Counted from the stretch's first letter, positions 1 through 11,208 are shown. The stretch: DNA of 40,011 nucleotides from Desulfurococcales archaeon (GCA_028275745.1 JAPWUB010000003.1:1-40011), one strand, 5' to 3'. Numbers and translations are program-made. Notes: generated from the sequence alone by a model not told the origin.

Positions 1-1265
1 AGTGGTGGGAAGTCGCTGTACTTCTCTATTACTAGCGGCTTTAGTGGCTTAAACTTTATTATTGCTATATCTCCCTGCTTAATGAAGGGCGGATTCTTCT
101 CCGTAATTTGACCTGTTCTCGGATCTAATTTACCTACTATCTCTACAATTCTGCATGGCACGCTAGCTGTATGTACATGTATTACAGGTGTGTATCCTGG
201 TGCTATTGCTGTTGGGTGCCACACAATCATTACTCTTGCTGTAAACTCTTCTACTACTGTCGGTGGGTGTGTTGGGTGTCCTGCTACATCGCCTCTCTTT
301 ATCTGCTCTTTTGACACACCCCTTACGTTAAAGCCTATGTTGTCACCTGGTACAGCCTTCTCTATCCTCTGATGATGCATCTCAATACTTCTGACTTCGC
401 CTGACACATTAGGTGGCATGAAGACTACTGTATCGCCTACTTTGAGTACCCCTGTCTCAACTCTGCCTACGGGTACTGTACCTACTCCAGATATTGAGAA
501 TACCTCTGATATTGGTATTCTCAGTGGCTTATCAATTGGTTTTGGAGGCTCCTTAACAGCGTCAAGGGCTTCAAGTAGTGTTCTAGCACCGTTGAATCCG
601 TACTTCTTCTTGAATTCAGCAATCTTTTGGTCATTCCACCACGGCATGTTGCTGCTGGGCTTTGTCACATTGTCTCCTACCCAGCCAGATACCGGAACGA
701 ATGTCACGTTCTCTGGTTTGTAGCCTATTGATTTAAGGAACTTCCCAACAATCTCTACTACCTCGAGGAATCTCTGCTCTGAGTATGGAGGCTCTGTAAT
801 GTCCATCTTTGTTACTGCAACAATTAGCTGATCTATACCCATAGTCTTGGCTAGCAGAATGTGCTCTCTTGTTTGACCCTCAGGACTCATACCAGCCTCA
901 AATTCGCCCTTCTTAGCTGATACAACTAGTAATGCTACATCCGCTTGGCTAGCACCAGTAATCATGTTCTTTACGAAGTCTCTGTGACCTGGAGCGTCGA
1001 TAATTGTGTAGTAATATTTGTTTGTTTCGAACTTCCTATACGCCAAAGATATTGTTAACCCTCTTTCCCTTTCCTCCTTTAGCCTGTCTAAAAGCCATGC
1101 GTACTTCTCGCTCTCCTTACCAGCCTTTATAGCTGCTTCCACAGTTTCTTTCCACGTCTTCTCGTCCACCGCTCCTGTCTCAACAAGTAGCCTTCCAACT
1201 AGGGTGCTCTTTCCATGATCTACATGACCTATTATAACAATGTTTAAGTGTGGTTTTTGGCTCAT
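1..1265 (-). CDS. tuf: Translation elongation factor 1-alpha (aEF1A), C-terminus cut by window edge
   Basis: GTPase that carries aminoacyl-tRNA to the ribosomal A site. The reading frame opens at ATG 1265-1263 with [20 protein letters not shown], giving the P-loop GHVDHGKS, the switch region RERGLTIS, the G3 motif DAPGH and the G4-type VTKMD. About 421 codons are present; archaeal EF-1alpha has about 435, so roughly the last 15 residues lie beyond base 1. It is the last visible gene of the rpo/ribosomal cluster but has its own leader and a TATA box, so it can be transcribed separately. The switch I end reads GLTIS rather than the more usual GVTID. Identification is certain from the G motifs. 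Confidence 0.98.
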   Translation of the reverse strand, partial: MSQKPHLNIVIIGHVDHGKSTLVGRLLVETGAVDEKTWKETVEAAIKAGKESEKYAWLLDRLKEERERGLTISLAYRKFETNKYYYTIIDAPGHRDFVKNMITGASQADVALLVVSAKKGEFEAGMSPEGQTREHILLAKTMGIDQLIVAVTKMDITEPPYSEQRFLEVVEIVGKFLKSIGYKPENVTFVPVSGWVGDNVTKPSSNMPWWNDQKIAEFKKKYGFNGARTLLEALDAVKEPPKPIDKPLRIPISEVFSISGVGTVPVGRVETGVLKVGDTVVFMPPNVSGEVRSIEMHHQRIEKAVPGDNIGFNVRGVSKEQIKRGDVAGHPTHPPTVVEEFTARVMIVWHPTAIAPGYTPVIHVHTASVPCRIVEIVGKLDPRTGQITEKNPPFIKQGDIAIIKFKPLKPLVIEKYSDFPP

Positions 1266-1320
1266 AACTTACCCCACTACGTAGTCACTAGACTTTACAT
1301 TACAATTTATTGGGCTAGAA

Positions 1321-1328
1321 CTTATAAG
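1321..1328 (-). promoter_or_regulatory. TATA box for EF-1alpha
   Basis: The palindrome CTTATAAG lies about 57 nt upstream of the EF-1alpha ATG in the 192-bp gap after rps7. An archaeal start about 25 nt downstream would give a leader near 33 nt, which contains the purine-rich GTGGGGTAA ahead of the ATG. The T-rich runs at about 1430-1437, just past the rps7 stop on the same strand, could end the upstream transcript. Confidence 0.5.
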
Positions 1329-1457
1329 TGTATTGCAACTAAGGAATGAAATTAACTGCCTAGCTACAGGTAAGGACTTTAGGAGCTGACCCTCATTATT
1401 AACTGGATATGGAGCCCAATACGCAAAATGTAAAAAGGAAGCTGAATGTTATAGGCT

Positions 1458-2096
1458 TTACCTTGAGCTTAGTGCAATCCTCTCTATCTCCTCTTTCCTT
1501 TGTATTGCATAACTTTTTGGATCATTTGCTGCCGCTGCAATTATTTCATCTGCTAGGCACTCCTCTATAGGCTTTACTGATCTAAATGAGCAGAGAAATG
1601 CACCTTCAGTTATGTGTCTTATTGCAAGGTCCACTCTTCTCATTGGAGATACATCTACAGCTACATGGTATATTATACCACCATACATGATTCTTGTTGT
1701 TTCCTCACGCGGAGCTGCATTCTCAATTGCTCTTACAAGCACTTGTAAGGGGTTCTCCTTGGTCCTCGCATAGATAAGCTCAAACGCCATCTTAACTATG
1801 TTGTAGGCCAGATGCTTCTTGCCAGTGTTCTTTGCTTTCCTCATAAGCCTGTTTACGAGCCTTTCAACTATTGGTACTTCTGCTTTACCAAATCTTCTTT
1901 TTGCATGTCGTCCACCAGTGTGTGGAACTATCACCGGTTTTAATGATATGTACTTCTTTAGGCTTGGATCAAGAACTACAACATCTCTGTAGCTCCACTT
2001 ACCGAACAACTTGATTGAGTCTAGGTCTGCTATAATGTCTGATAACCTAAGCTGTGCGGCTATTTGTTGAGACATGTTATTCTGTTCTTCGCTCAA
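1458..2096 (-). CDS. rps7: Small ribosomal subunit protein S7
   Basis: Primary 16S-binding protein of the 30S head. The S7 core is clear: [23 protein letters not shown] around residues 60-83, the NTGKK segment, [18 protein letters not shown] and the C-terminal [16 protein letters not shown]. The 212-codon frame opens with TTG at 2096-2094; an in-frame ATG lies at 2075-2073. I prefer the TTG because GAGGT lies about 9 nt before it, inside the end of rps12. It lies 6 nt downstream of rps12, the universal str-operon order. If the ATG is used, the protein is seven residues shorter. Confidence 0.97.
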   Translation of the reverse strand: MSEEQNNMSQQIAAQLRLSDIIADLDSIKLFGKWSYRDVVVLDPSLKKYISLKPVIVPHTGGRHAKRRFGKAEVPIVERLVNRLMRKAKNTGKKHLAYNIVKMAFELIYARTKENPLQVLVRAIENAAPREETTRIMYGGIIYHVAVDVSPMRRVDLAIRHITEGAFLCSFRSVKPIEECLADEIIAAAANDPKSYAIQRKEEIERIALSSR

Positions 2097-2102
2097 TGCA
2101 TC

Positions 2103-2546
2103 CTACCTCATAGGCTTCTGCTTCTTTCCTTTAAGAAGCTCTGTTAAGGCAACACCATTTACTGCTATAACCTTGTACTTAACACCCGGCAAATCGCCCA
2201 TGGACTTCCCTCTACTACCGCCAATTCCTACTATAAGCACCTCATCGTGTTCGTCTATGAAGTTCAAGCCACCGTCGTATGGAACGAAAGCTGTTACAAC
2301 CTTACCATTTTTGATTAGCTGTACCCTCACACACTTTCTCACTGCAGCATTGGGTTGTCTAGCTTCCACACCTACCTTTTCAAGTACTATTCCTCTAGCC
2401 ATTGGCGCTCCTTCTAATGGATCGTACTTCTTTTTAAGCTGTAGCATACGTATCCTAAAATCTCTTTGAGACCATCTGAACTTTAGCCTTTTCTTCTCCA
2501 ACTTTCTAGCAGCGAAAAGACCGTTTGGAGCTTTCTTTCCAGGCAA
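2103..2546 (-). CDS. rps12: Small ribosomal subunit protein S12
   Basis: Decoding-site protein. Length 147 residues, normal for archaeal S12. Recognised by [20 protein letters not shown] (the QPNAAVRKC signature), the [16 protein letters not shown] segment and [18 protein letters not shown]. The ATG at 2546 is preceded by a strong purine-rich site, GGAGGAGGTG, so the start is secure. rps7 follows directly. A 121-bp gap with its own TATA box separates it from the NusA-like gene, so rps12-rps7 may form a separate transcription unit inside the superoperon. Confidence 0.98.
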   Translation of the reverse strand: MPGKKAPNGLFAARKLEKKRLKFRWSQRDFRIRMLQLKKKYDPLEGAPMARGIVLEKVGVEARQPNAAVRKCVRVQLIKNGKVVTAFVPYDGGLNFIDEHDEVLIVGIGGSRGKSMGDLPGVKYKVIAVNGVALTELLKGKKQKPMR

Positions 2547-2627
2547 GCACCTCCTCCCTACTTCATTTATAATTATATGGTTTTACCCAGCATTTAAGCT
2601 AATCATATTAGCTATTAGTAGTCTTGG

Positions 2628-2637
2628 TTTATAAAGC
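2628..2637 (-). promoter_or_regulatory. Internal TATA box upstream of rps12
   Basis: CTTTATAAAC on the minus strand sits in the only sizeable gap between rpl30e/nusA and rps12. A start about 26 nt downstream gives a leader of about 60 nt ending in the strong ribosome binding site of rps12. This is inferred from sequence and spacing only. Confidence 0.45.
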
Positions 2638-2667
2638 TTGATGTTGCATCTAACAACACAGTTACTG

Positions 2668-3141
2668 CTAATATATGACAACGTTGTCAATGTCGAAATA
2701 CCTCTTGAGCAGTAGCCTTGCTTTGATGACGTTTCTTCCATTCCTACCTATGGCTAGGCCCTTATCCTTAGGGTCTACATACACGTAGACAACTTTTCTG
2801 TTTGGTGATGCAATTAGTTGTACTCTGTAAACTCTAGCAGGCATGAATATGTTTTTGACAAAGTCCTCTAAGTTGTCTGCCCAACCAACAACCTCTACAT
2901 CCTTTCCAAACATTTTGGCTAAGTACTTAACGTTAAGCCCTTTCTTTCCAACAGCTAGACCCACCTTATCGCTGTCTACAACAAATATTATTGTGTTTAA
3001 TTCTTCACTTACTATACAGTCTTTTGGTGTTACTGAGGTGATGTCTTGGAAGACTGACATATACTTTAATTCTTCCATTGTAAATTTTACATTGAATTGA
3101 GGCTTTATTTCGGAGGGCTTTGTTGCCACTTCATGCATCAC
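2668..3141 (-). CDS. nusA: NusA-like KH-domain transcription factor
   Basis: Archaeal NusA homologue of two KH domains without the bacterial N-terminal and S1 domains. The two GxxG-type loops are visible: GLAVGKKGLNVKYLAKMFGK (about residues 77-96) and GLAIGRNGRNVIKARLLLKR (about 128-147). At 157 residues it has the usual archaeal length. The frame opens with GTG 3141 followed directly by ATG 3138; either can be the start, one or four nucleotides after the rpl30e stop. Its place between rpl30e and rps12, after the polymerase subunits, is the standard archaeal order and points to transcript binding during rRNA or ribosomal-protein gene transcription. Confidence 0.93.
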   Translation of the reverse strand: MMHEVATKPSEIKPQFNVKFTMEELKYMSVFQDITSVTPKDCIVSEELNTIIFVVDSDKVGLAVGKKGLNVKYLAKMFGKDVEVVGWADNLEDFVKNIFMPARVYRVQLIASPNRKVVYVYVDPKDKGLAIGRNGRNVIKARLLLKRYFDIDNVVIY

Positions 3142-3142
3142 C

Positions 3143-3460
3143 CTACATCTTTACAAAAGGTTTTAGCGAGTCTTCAGAGACTTGCCCTAAGTCTATTATC
3201 CCAGCAAAGGCTACTGAAAAAGGCTTGCCCAGAACAGTTCCTAGCTCTCTATTTGTTCCTGGGTAGCTAATTATTGGTATTCCTGAGAGCTTAGCGTAAT
3301 GCTCAATATCGCTTCTCAGCGATTCTGGCGCATTACTTGAAATGATTATGTATTTAACTTTACCCCACTTCACATGTTTTAAGGTTTGATTAAATCCTAT
3401 GACGATCTTTCCTGTCCTTACAACAAATTTTAGTATATTGTCTAATACCTCACGCGACAT
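3143..3460 (-). CDS. rpl30e: Large ribosomal subunit protein L30e
   Basis: Member of the L7Ae/L30e/S12e kink-turn-binding family, 105 residues. The characteristic GKIVIGFNQTLKHVKWGKVKYIIIS is followed by NAPESLRSDIEHYAKLSGIPIISYPGTNRELGTVLGKPF. The start is the ATG at 3460. It lies 16 nt after rpoA2 and 1 nt before the NusA-like gene, so translational coupling is likely. L30e rather than L7Ae is supported by the operon position and by the YPGTNRELG segment. Confidence 0.97.
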   Translation of the reverse strand: MSREVLDNILKFVVRTGKIVIGFNQTLKHVKWGKVKYIIISSNAPESLRSDIEHYAKLSGIPIISYPGTNRELGTVLGKPFSVAFAGIIDLGQVSEDSLKPFVKM

Positions 3461-3476
3461 TTTCTTCTACCTTCAC

Positions 3477-4667
3477 CTACTCCTTCATATATGGATTGTA
3501 AACAACTCTTGTTTTTGCTGTACCTACAGGTATATAGCTGCCTACAATAACATTTTCTGCCACTCCTAAAAGCTCATCTACCTCGCCTCTTACGGCAGCA
3601 TCAACGAGGTTCTTAACTGTAACTTCGAATGCTGCTCTTGCTAATGGACTGCTCTTCATGCCAACAACGCCATGCCTACCAATAGCCTTCACGGTACCTG
3701 TACGAGTCATCATGTCTGCTACTAGCATTACATGTCTTATATCTACATCTAGACCTTGCTCTTCTAGGACATTCAATATTTCCTCAATTAAGGCTGCTCT
3801 AGCAGCCTCAATGCCTAGTACCGCTTCGATTTCCTTTATATTGTTTGTTCTTATCCTCCTGTGATCAATTTCCTCAAACTGAAGGAGCTCTACCAGGTTA
3901 CTACCTTCACAAACAAGCACGTACTCGTCTCCTCTTCGCTGAATAATTACCTTGTTTATTCCTTTAACGCCCTTAATCCTTGTTTGCAGTATCTTCTCCC
4001 TAATTTTCTCAACTTGTGTTGGGTCTATAGCTTCTTCAAACTCTATTACGATCTGATATGGGTTCTCTGAGCTTTGAGTTATCTTAGCTTTCTTAATGGA
4101 TTTCTGGAGAGCCTTGATCACATCATCTACATCAACACCTTTGTCTTTAAGCATGTCTGCATCTAGCGTAAGTACCATTGCGTTACTTAGGAAATCAATG
4201 TCGATTCTAAGCGTTACATTAACAACTTTTGTAAGTTCAATTCTTTGCGCAATTTTCACAGCCATTTCTCTATCCTTGCTATACTCAGGCTTTAGGTAAA
4301 CATATGTCAGAGGTGTGGAGGGAACCTTCTTGGCATCTACAAGCTCTATTAGTCTAGGTAGTCCTAGAGTCACATTAAGCTCTCTGACACCAGCGTAGTG
4401 GAACGTTCTCAGGGTCATCTGAGTACTTGGCTCACCTATGCTCTGAGCTGCGACAACACCTACAGGTTCTCCAGGTTCTACCATGTTTGCCTGAGCTTCT
4501 CTTTCAACTTCATTAATTATTTTCTCCAATGATTCCTCAGTTAGCTGAAACCTCTTTAGCGCTTGCTTAATCTCCTCAACAATATTCTTTGGGAGCCTAT
4601 CGCTTAACCTCTCCTCAACAATTCTATCAATTGTTGATGGGTTCAGAGATCCGTTTCCAGAGCTCAT
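3477..4667 (-). CDS. rpoA2: DNA-directed RNA polymerase subunit A''
   Basis: C-terminal part of the largest RNA polymerase subunit (beta' / Rpb1 equivalent), separate in archaea. Length 396 residues. The trigger-loop region reads [30 protein letters not shown] (near residues 62-91), and the C-terminal cleft and jaw segments are present ([35 protein letters not shown]). The ATG shares one base with the TAA stop of rpoA1 (TAATG), so translation is probably coupled. The segment from about residue 140 to 260 is the variable jaw. Confidence 0.98.
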   Translation of the reverse strand: MSSGNGSLNPSTIDRIVEERLSDRLPKNIVEEIKQALKRFQLTEESLEKIINEVEREAQANMVEPGEPVGVVAAQSIGEPSTQMTLRTFHYAGVRELNVTLGLPRLIELVDAKKVPSTPLTYVYLKPEYSKDREMAVKIAQRIELTKVVNVTLRIDIDFLSNAMVLTLDADMLKDKGVDVDDVIKALQKSIKKAKITQSSENPYQIVIEFEEAIDPTQVEKIREKILQTRIKGVKGINKVIIQRRGDEYVLVCEGSNLVELLQFEEIDHRRIRTNNIKEIEAVLGIEAARAALIEEILNVLEEQGLDVDIRHVMLVADMMTRTGTVKAIGRHGVVGMKSSPLARAAFEVTVKNLVDAAVRGEVDELLGVAENVIVGSYIPVGTAKTRVVYNPYMKE

Positions 4668-7327
4668 TACATTGCTCCCCCAAGCACGCGCTCAATCACT
4701 CTCTCAACATTCAATAGCTTACCGTGCGGAGCTTTTGATGGGTCTGCTTTATCTTCTCCATATGCAAACTGAATTATAGAGCCTGTTGAGTCCCTCACTG
4801 TATAGTCGTACTCTACATACAGATCCAGTAAAGCATTTATGAGCCTGCGCTGCATGTATCCACTTTGTGATGTTCTTACAGCTGTATCTACCAAACCCTC
4901 TCTACCGCCAGCTGCATGCATAAACATCTCTGTTACTGAGAGACCTGAGCAAAAACTGTTCACAACAAAACCTCTCGCTATGGCGCCTAGATCATTCCTC
5001 TTGAAGTGAGGTAAATATCTCCCCATATATCCCCTCCATATCCTCTCACCACGCACAGTCATCTGACCTAGAGTCGCCATCATTTGTGTCAAGTTCAACA
5101 CATTTCCTCTAGCACCGGTTCTAGCCATTGCAAACGCGAAGTTGATAGGACTCAACTTTGATACTACAAGCTCTCCTGCTCTATCTCGTGCTTCAGCTAG
5201 AACCTCTAGAATCTTTATTTCAAGGCTTTCCTCAAGTGACCTACCTGGCACTACCTCAAGCTCCCTCCTAACATATCGGTCTACTAAATCCTTCACCTTT
5301 TCAAATGCTTTATTGAGGATATCAATTATTTGTTTCCTTGTCTCTTCATCTACTTCAACATCATCTAGACGTAGTGTGAAGCCCTTAATTTCAAGAGTTC
5401 TTATGAAGAGCCTAAACACCCTATCCATAAATGTCGCACAAGTTTCAACACCATACTCTTTACAAAGCCAGTAAAGTAGGCTATCTTGCTGCTCTGCACC
5501 AATAGGCTTCTTGTCAAGCACACCCATTAATAGCTTGCCCTGCTTCACAACTATGTAAGAGTCCCAGAAGCAGTTAATATCATCACACCTTAGGTTACCT
5601 GATGAAATGTTGGACTTTCCATGGTAATTGAAGTTCTCGGGCAGGAAAAGACTAACCACTTGTTTTCCTGTCCAGTACTTCTTAGGCGATAATATCGCTG
5701 GTTCAGGAAGCTCCTTTACTATTCCTGCTGCTGCAAGAAGCTCTACTACCTCTTCTTTCTCTAGTAGTGTAGACTTAATGGTTAAGATGTAGGCGCCGCT
5801 TACATAGTCCTGGATGGCGCCTATTATTACTCCTCCATACCTTGGTGTAAGTATGTGATTCTGAACCTTTAGGAGAATTCTTGCCTCAGCTCTCGCATCC
5901 TCTGTTTGCGGAACGTGTAAGTTCATTTCATCCCCATCAAAGTCCGCATTGTATGGCGGACAGACCGCTAGATGAAGTCGGAATGTTCTGCCTGGCAAGA
6001 CCTTGACTACGTGACCCATCATAGACATTCTATGTAGTGATGGTTGTCTATTGAATAGGACTATGTCTCCATCCTTTATATGCCTCTCAACAATGTAGCC
6101 TGGAGCAAGCGACTCTGCGATACTCTTTCTATCCCTCACATACCTAAGATCAATTCTTCTCCCATCTGGCGTAACAATATAGTTTGCACCAGGCCACTTA
6201 TAGGGTCCATTAAGTACATACTTCCTAAGCTCCTCAATATTCCATTCAGTAACCTTCTCAGGTACTGTCAAGACCTTCGCTATTTCTACAGGTACTCCAA
6301 CTTCGTTGATGCTAAGATAGGGGTCAGGACTTATAACAGTTCTTGCAGAAAAGTCTACTCTTTTACCAGATAAATTCCCTCTAAACCTGCCCTCTTTGCC
6401 TCTTAATCTCTGTGCCAAAGTCTTTAATGGTCTCCCAGACCTGTGCTTTGCTGGAGGCAGACCAGGCACTTCGTTATCAAGATATGTTGTTACATGGTAC
6501 TGCAGAAGCTCCCATAGATCATCGATTATAATCTCTGGTGCACCCGACGCTAGATGTTCCCTCAGCCTCTCATTCGTCCTAACTATATCAACAAGCTTAT
6601 GCGTTAAATCATCTTCCGATCTAATACCTGTTTCAATTAGTATTGATGGTCTTATTGATGTTGGTGGCACTGGTAGAACTGTTAATACCATCCACTCTGG
6701 TCGCGCATCTTTAGGGTCATAACCTAGTAGTTCAAGATCTTCATTTGGTATCATCTCTAATCTTCTTCTAATCTCCCTTGGATTAAGCCTTATTTTATCT
6801 CGTGTTTCTGGATCCTCCTCGTAGAAAGTGATAGGCTTCTCGAGCCTAATCTTAGGCTGCTTAGCTCCACAATATGGGCAAACAGACGCCTTCATCGCTT
6901 GCCTCTTTATGTTCTCTGCAAAGAGTTTAGCAAGGTACGGATGCCTCTCCCTAAGCTTTAGCAAGTACCTCCTATACTTTTCAAAGACTTCTGGCGGTAT
7001 CTTGAGCCTACCACAACGTGGACACGTCGCCTTAAGCAAGTCATATATATGTTTAACAAACAGAACGTTTATCACGGGTAATGCTAGCTCAATATGCCCA
7101 AAATGCCCTGGGCAAGCCTTCATTGTATTGCCGCAGACAGGGCAAACCTGGCCAGGTTCTATAGCACCTAGTCTCGGATCCATTACTGAAAACGCTTTTG
7201 GAGTACCATCTTCATAGTATGTCTCTGGCGAGGTTACTTGAACAACTGACATCTTTCTTATTTCATCGGGGGATAGAATGCCAAACTTTACTGCTGCAAT
7301 AACTTTCTCTTCACTCATTAATAACAC
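4667..7327 (-). CDS. rpoA1: DNA-directed RNA polymerase subunit A'
   Basis: N-terminal two thirds of the largest RNA polymerase subunit, 886 residues. Zinc site 1 uses C62, C65, C72 and H75; a second uses C102/C105 with C150/C153. The catalytic magnesium loop [10 protein letters not shown] is at 460-469, and the bridge-helix region follows [18 protein letters not shown]. The longest frame begins MLLMSEEK; homologues favour the fourth residue (MSEEK) as the start. It lies 6 nt after rpoB and ends in a one-base overlap with rpoA2. The A'/A'' split is general in archaea. Confidence 0.99.
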   Translation of the reverse strand: MLLMSEEKVIAAVKFGILSPDEIRKMSVVQVTSPETYYEDGTPKAFSVMDPRLGAIEPGQVCPVCGNTMKACPGHFGHIELALPVINVLFVKHIYDLLKATCPRCGRLKIPPEVFEKYRRYLLKLRERHPYLAKLFAENIKRQAMKASVCPYCGAKQPKIRLEKPITFYEEDPETRDKIRLNPREIRRRLEMIPNEDLELLGYDPKDARPEWMVLTVLPVPPTSIRPSILIETGIRSEDDLTHKLVDIVRTNERLREHLASGAPEIIIDDLWELLQYHVTTYLDNEVPGLPPAKHRSGRPLKTLAQRLRGKEGRFRGNLSGKRVDFSARTVISPDPYLSINEVGVPVEIAKVLTVPEKVTEWNIEELRKYVLNGPYKWPGANYIVTPDGRRIDLRYVRDRKSIAESLAPGYIVERHIKDGDIVLFNRQPSLHRMSMMGHVVKVLPGRTFRLHLAVCPPYNADFDGDEMNLHVPQTEDARAEARILLKVQNHILTPRYGGVIIGAIQDYVSGAYILTIKSTLLEKEEVVELLAAAGIVKELPEPAILSPKKYWTGKQVVSLFLPENFNYHGKSNISSGNLRCDDINCFWDSYIVVKQGKLLMGVLDKKPIGAEQQDSLLYWLCKEYGVETCATFMDRVFRLFIRTLEIKGFTLRLDDVEVDEETRKQIIDILNKAFEKVKDLVDRYVRRELEVVPGRSLEESLEIKILEVLAEARDRAGELVVSKLSPINFAFAMARTGARGNVLNLTQMMATLGQMTVRGERIWRGYMGRYLPHFKRNDLGAIARGFVVNSFCSGLSVTEMFMHAAGGREGLVDTAVRTSQSGYMQRRLINALLDLYVEYDYTVRDSTGSIIQFAYGEDKADPSKAPHGKLLNVERVIERVLGGAM

Positions 7328-7333
7328 CCTTCC

Positions 7334-10300
7334 TTACATGCCATACTTCTTAATCTTGTCGGTTAATATAAGCCTGGGCCTTATGCCCATACTCATAAGC
7401 TCTTGAATTAGTAGCTTAAAGGCGTACGGAACTGTAACTGGGTGCAACACTCCTTTATCACCATGTATCGGGCATTCATAGGTCTCTCTCTTCTTGTTAT
7501 ACCATCCAATAAAGCCGCAGAGCTCACAAACATAGATTACCGTCTTATCAGAGCTTTCAAGCATTCTCTCTTTCAGTAGTGCTGAGGCTCCATGACCTAT
7601 TAGTGTATCCCTTTCCATCTCACCAAACCTAAGACCTCCCTCTCTAGATCTGCCCTCTGTAGGCTGTCTCGTCAGAATCTGCACAGGTCCCTTTGCCCTT
7701 GCATGTATCTTGTCTGCAACCATGTGATGTAGCTTCTGATAGTAGACTATGCCTATAAATATTGGGTTGCCTATGAGCTCACCAGTTCTACCATCATACA
7801 TAGGCTCAGTGCCATCCATCGGATAGCCGAATACAAGTAGTTGTTTCTTTAGATCCTCTATACTCTCCTCAAAGAATGGTGTGCCATCGACAAACTTCCC
7901 TCTGAGAGCAGCTACCTTGCCTGCTATGCTTTCCATGAGCTGCCCTAACGTCATTCTCGATGGAAGTGCATGCGGATTTATGATTACGTCTGGTGTTATT
8001 CCATCAGGTGTGTAGGGCATGTCGTATTGAGGTATAAGGGCTCCTATAACACCTTTCTGGCCATGCCTTGAAGCAAACTTGTCTCCAACCTCTGGTACCC
8101 TAAGGTCTCTAACCTTAACCTTAACTATTCTGTAACCTTCAGCAGACGTTGATATAAATACTGTATCTACCCAGCCACTCTCACCATGCCTTACAGTAAC
8201 TGAAGCGTCTTTCCTTCTCTGTGCAAGTATTCCATAACCCTTGAACTCCTCTACAAACCTAGGTGGACTAGTCTTACCTATTAAAGCCTCACCTCCTTTT
8301 ACGAATATCTCTACCTTTGCTATTCCATCTTCCTCCAGCTTTGCATAAGCGTCCTTGCCTCTGTAACCTAGAACCTTAGAATCTGGTATCTCGATTTTAT
8401 CTTCCTGACCACCAGGATACTTAAGCTCTTCAGTAGAGTAGAGCCTGAAGAAGCTCGACCTTGCAAGACCTCTATCAACTGACGACTTATTCATTATAAT
8501 TGCGTCTTCCATATTATAACCGGTAAAGCTCATAACAGCAACAACCATGTTTTGACCTGATGGCCTATCATTGTATCCTATGAGTTGCAGAGCCCTTGTT
8601 TGAACTAATGGCATCTGTGGATAGTGTAGTATATGTGACCTTGTTTCGGGCCTCAGAACAAAGTTCGCCATGTAGAATCCTAGTGCTTGCTTAGCCATAG
8701 CAGACTGGTAGGCATTTCTAGGCGACTGATTATGCTCTGCATATGGTATTGTTGAAGCTGCTACTCCCATTATTGCAGGAGGCCATATCTCAACATGTGT
8801 CGTTTCTGGGGTTATCTCCTCCGGGTGTAAAGCTATTAAAGCATTCTCCTCTTCTTCGGCATCAAGAAGCTCAACAACCCCCTCTTTTAGTAGCACCTCA
8901 AAGGGTTCTCCACGCTTAATCCTCTCAATATGCTCTTTGGTTATCTTGAGCTCGCCATTCTCAACAACTAGAAGTGGTCTTAATATCCTACCAGAATCTG
9001 TGTTAATGTGAATCTCATTAATGTACTGAGTCTTGAAAAACGCTATGCCAACTTCGTACTGTATTTTGCCACTCCTCCTTAGCTTCCTCAACTCCTTAAC
9101 CAACTCTTCACCTCTTGGATGATAACCTACGAGAGTTCCATTGAGGAATACCTTGGTCCAGCCAAGTACTGTACCGGGGTCAAGTTCATTATTTCTCAGT
9201 TTATTGAATACATCTAATGCTGGTATCATGCCTAGAGAGTAAAGAGCTTGTAAAACATCCTCTTCTGGCGCACCAACAGAAATTGTAGCCATGAGTGCTA
9301 AGTTCTTGACAAGACCGCAGTTAGGTCCTTCAGGAGTCTCAAAAGGACATATCCTGCCAAACTGAGTACCGTGAAGATCTCTTGCCTCAAAATGAGGCTG
9401 GCTTCTGCTTAATGGCGATATCACTCTTCTCATATGACTTAGGGATGAGAGCCAGTTTGTTCTATCAAGTATTTGTGTAACGCCTGTTCTTCCACCAATC
9501 CATGTGCCTGTCGCCATTGCATGCCTTATTCTCTCAGTGACTATATCACTTCTGGCGTAAAGCGCTATGTTTATCTTTCTACCCTTAACCTTAGCTCTTT
9601 CAAGCTGGTACCTAAGGTCTCGTAAAAACGCTTTAAATGCTACCCTAAATAGCTGAGCAAGTAAGTCACCGGCTAGCCTTACCCTCTTATTGGCGTAGTG
9701 ATCCCTATCATCTGGAGGTCTTCTGCCTAAAACAAGCTCTAGCAACTTGTTTGCCATCTGCCCTAAAAACAGCGCTTTCTTAATTCTGTCTTCAGGGCTT
9801 GTTCCTAGGTGTGGAAGGAAGTAGTGGTCAAGGACGTACTTTGCACGCTCAATTCTGCTTTCTCTTGTTTGCCCTATTGCTACACGTGACCCTATGTAAT
9901 CCAGAGCGTCTTCAACTGTTTTTATGTCGCTTGCTTGGACAAATGATGGGAAGAGCTCCATCTGTATCTCTGGATCAGGAGATACTGCCAGGGCAATGTC
10001 TCTATCAGACTCTAATCCAAGTGCACGCATTAGTACTATGAATGGTATTTTACCTGGTACTGCAGGGAACGAAACATGCAACGTGCCATCTTTATGTCTA
10101 TCGAGAATTACAGGCACCCTGAAACCTGCAACAGATGATATTACTTTGGCTGTGTGAGTTACATTAAGGCTTTCCTGCCCATAATCAACCAAGACTCTGT
10201 TAGGTGCTAGATCCTCCTGAGCAACCACAATTCTTTCAGAGCCTCCTATTATGAAGTATCCTCCAGGATCCTTAGGGTCTTCCCCTATCTTAATAAGCTC

Positions 10301-10783
10301 TTCTTCGCTCATCTTGTGAAGAGGATCCGCCGCAGATTTAATCATTATTGGTATCTCTCCAACCAGAATCTCTACTGGATTACCTGGAACATCATTCTCT
10401 ACTGGTACGACAGTAATGTATAGTGGTGCTGCATATGTCAAATCCCTTAACCTGCACTCCATTGGCGTTATATTCTTGTTTACACTTCCATCAACCTCCC
10501 TTACTTGAGGCTCTCCTAATCTAAATCCTTTTATAATTAGCTTGAATCCTGGGATTGACGTCTCTATGACAGGCTCCTCTAATACGATTTCTCTCAACGT
10601 TCTCATTATAAACATATTGTATGACTCTATATGGTGCTTTGTAAGCCCCCTCTCCTTTATGAACTTCTCTATAATTGCCCATCTATCGTCTGGGCTAAGT
10701 ATCTGCGATTTTACATGAGCTTGTGGTATAGGACCTGTTGATGCAAAGATCTGCTCTCCTGAAACTATAGAGACACTGCTCAA
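7334..10783 (-). CDS. rpoB: DNA-directed RNA polymerase subunit B (undivided)
   Basis: Second-largest RNA polymerase subunit, 1149 residues in one piece. Many methanogens split it into B' and B''; Crenarchaeota do not. Conserved segments include the fork-loop region THMRR-like SHMRRVISPLSR, FGRICPFETPEGPNCGLVKNLA, the hybrid-binding VGDKFASRHGQKGVIG, and GEMERDTLIGHGAS. The C-terminal zinc clamp is CELCG with CPIHG. The gene lies 6 nt after rpoH and 6 nt before rpoA1, consistent with one transcript. The N-terminal 20 or so residues before the conserved HVKSQILSPDDRW are the least certain part of the start call. Confidence 0.99.
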   Translation of the reverse strand: MSSVSIVSGEQIFASTGPIPQAHVKSQILSPDDRWAIIEKFIKERGLTKHHIESYNMFIMRTLREIVLEEPVIETSIPGFKLIIKGFRLGEPQVREVDGSVNKNITPMECRLRDLTYAAPLYITVVPVENDVPGNPVEILVGEIPIMIKSAADPLHKMSEEELIKIGEDPKDPGGYFIIGGSERIVVAQEDLAPNRVLVDYGQESLNVTHTAKVISSVAGFRVPVILDRHKDGTLHVSFPAVPGKIPFIVLMRALGLESDRDIALAVSPDPEIQMELFPSFVQASDIKTVEDALDYIGSRVAIGQTRESRIERAKYVLDHYFLPHLGTSPEDRIKKALFLGQMANKLLELVLGRRPPDDRDHYANKRVRLAGDLLAQLFRVAFKAFLRDLRYQLERAKVKGRKINIALYARSDIVTERIRHAMATGTWIGGRTGVTQILDRTNWLSSLSHMRRVISPLSRSQPHFEARDLHGTQFGRICPFETPEGPNCGLVKNLALMATISVGAPEEDVLQALYSLGMIPALDVFNKLRNNELDPGTVLGWTKVFLNGTLVGYHPRGEELVKELRKLRRSGKIQYEVGIAFFKTQYINEIHINTDSGRILRPLLVVENGELKITKEHIERIKRGEPFEVLLKEGVVELLDAEEEENALIALHPEEITPETTHVEIWPPAIMGVAASTIPYAEHNQSPRNAYQSAMAKQALGFYMANFVLRPETRSHILHYPQMPLVQTRALQLIGYNDRPSGQNMVVAVMSFTGYNMEDAIIMNKSSVDRGLARSSFFRLYSTEELKYPGGQEDKIEIPDSKVLGYRGKDAYAKLEEDGIAKVEIFVKGGEALIGKTSPPRFVEEFKGYGILAQRRKDASVTVRHGESGWVDTVFISTSAEGYRIVKVKVRDLRVPEVGDKFASRHGQKGVIGALIPQYDMPYTPDGITPDVIINPHALPSRMTLGQLMESIAGKVAALRGKFVDGTPFFEESIEDLKKQLLVFGYPMDGTEPMYDGRTGELIGNPIFIGIVYYQKLHHMVADKIHARAKGPVQILTRQPTEGRSREGGLRFGEMERDTLIGHGASALLKERMLESSDKTVIYVCELCGFIGWYNKKRETYECPIHGDKGVLHPVTVPYAFKLLIQELMSMGIRPRLILTDKIKKYGM

Positions 10784-10789
10784 CGTGCT

Positions 10790-11056
10790 CTACCCCGGAA
10801 CCACGTATCGATAAACAACTATTTCACCACCTGTAGGACTCTTTCTAATAATCCTAACAATGTCCCCTGGCTTGGCACCAATAGCCTTTGCCACAGGATC
10901 GCTTGCTCTAAGCCATGGTAGTTGCTCAGGCTTCACACCATATTCTTTTAAAATCCTCATCCCTTCCTCAATGCTTAGAACCTCATGCTTAGGAACAAGC
11001 TCATGTTCAAGTATTTTTTGCGAGAGATCGCCTGTAATTTTCTTCCTACTAGGCAT
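10790..11056 (-). CDS. rpoH: DNA-directed RNA polymerase subunit H (Rpb5-like)
   Basis: Archaeal RpoH corresponds to the C-terminal domain of eukaryotic Rpb5. Length 88 residues, with the typical [19 protein letters not shown] followed by [33 protein letters not shown] and the C-terminal VYRYVV. It is the first gene of the rpoH-rpoB-rpoA1-rpoA2 operon and is preceded by a 185-bp gap shared with the divergent tRNA-Lys gene. The ATG at 11056 is the natural start. Confidence 0.98.
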   Translation of the reverse strand: MPSRKKITGDLSQKILEHELVPKHEVLSIEEGMRILKEYGVKPEQLPWLRASDPVAKAIGAKPGDIVRIIRKSPTGGEIVVYRYVVPG

Positions 11057-11140
11057 TAATTACACCAACCATTACATACCTAAATTATGTGAAGAAGCTT
11101 CATGCATCAATTGTGACTAGTACTTTCTTTAGTAGTTATC

Positions 11141-11148
11141 CTTATAAG
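11141..11148 (-). promoter_or_regulatory. TATA box heading the rpo/ribosomal superoperon
   Basis: CTTATAAG on the minus strand, about 85 nt before the rpoH ATG, predicts a start near 11118 and a leader of about 62 nt. It faces away from the tRNA-Lys promoter at 11201-11208, so the gap holds two divergent promoters. Confidence 0.5.
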
Positions 11149-11200
11149 CTCATCTCAGAAACAAGAAAACATAACAACTGAATCAAGCTACTAACAAAAC

Positions 11201-11208
11201 CTTATAAG
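11201..11208 (+). promoter_or_regulatory. TATA box for tRNA-Lys
   Basis: CTTATAAG lies 33 nt before the first base of tRNA-Lys, so transcription should start about 10 nt upstream of the mature 5' end. RNase P would remove the short leader. Confidence 0.55.

Noticed and set aside
1-1265. EF-1alpha without a stop codon, as if truncated
   Set aside because: The frame is open to base 1 and only about 15 codons are missing, so the window edge explains it.
4667-7327. Split of the largest RNA polymerase subunit as a gene break
   Set aside because: The A'/A'' division is normal in archaea and the genes are coupled by a TAATG overlap.
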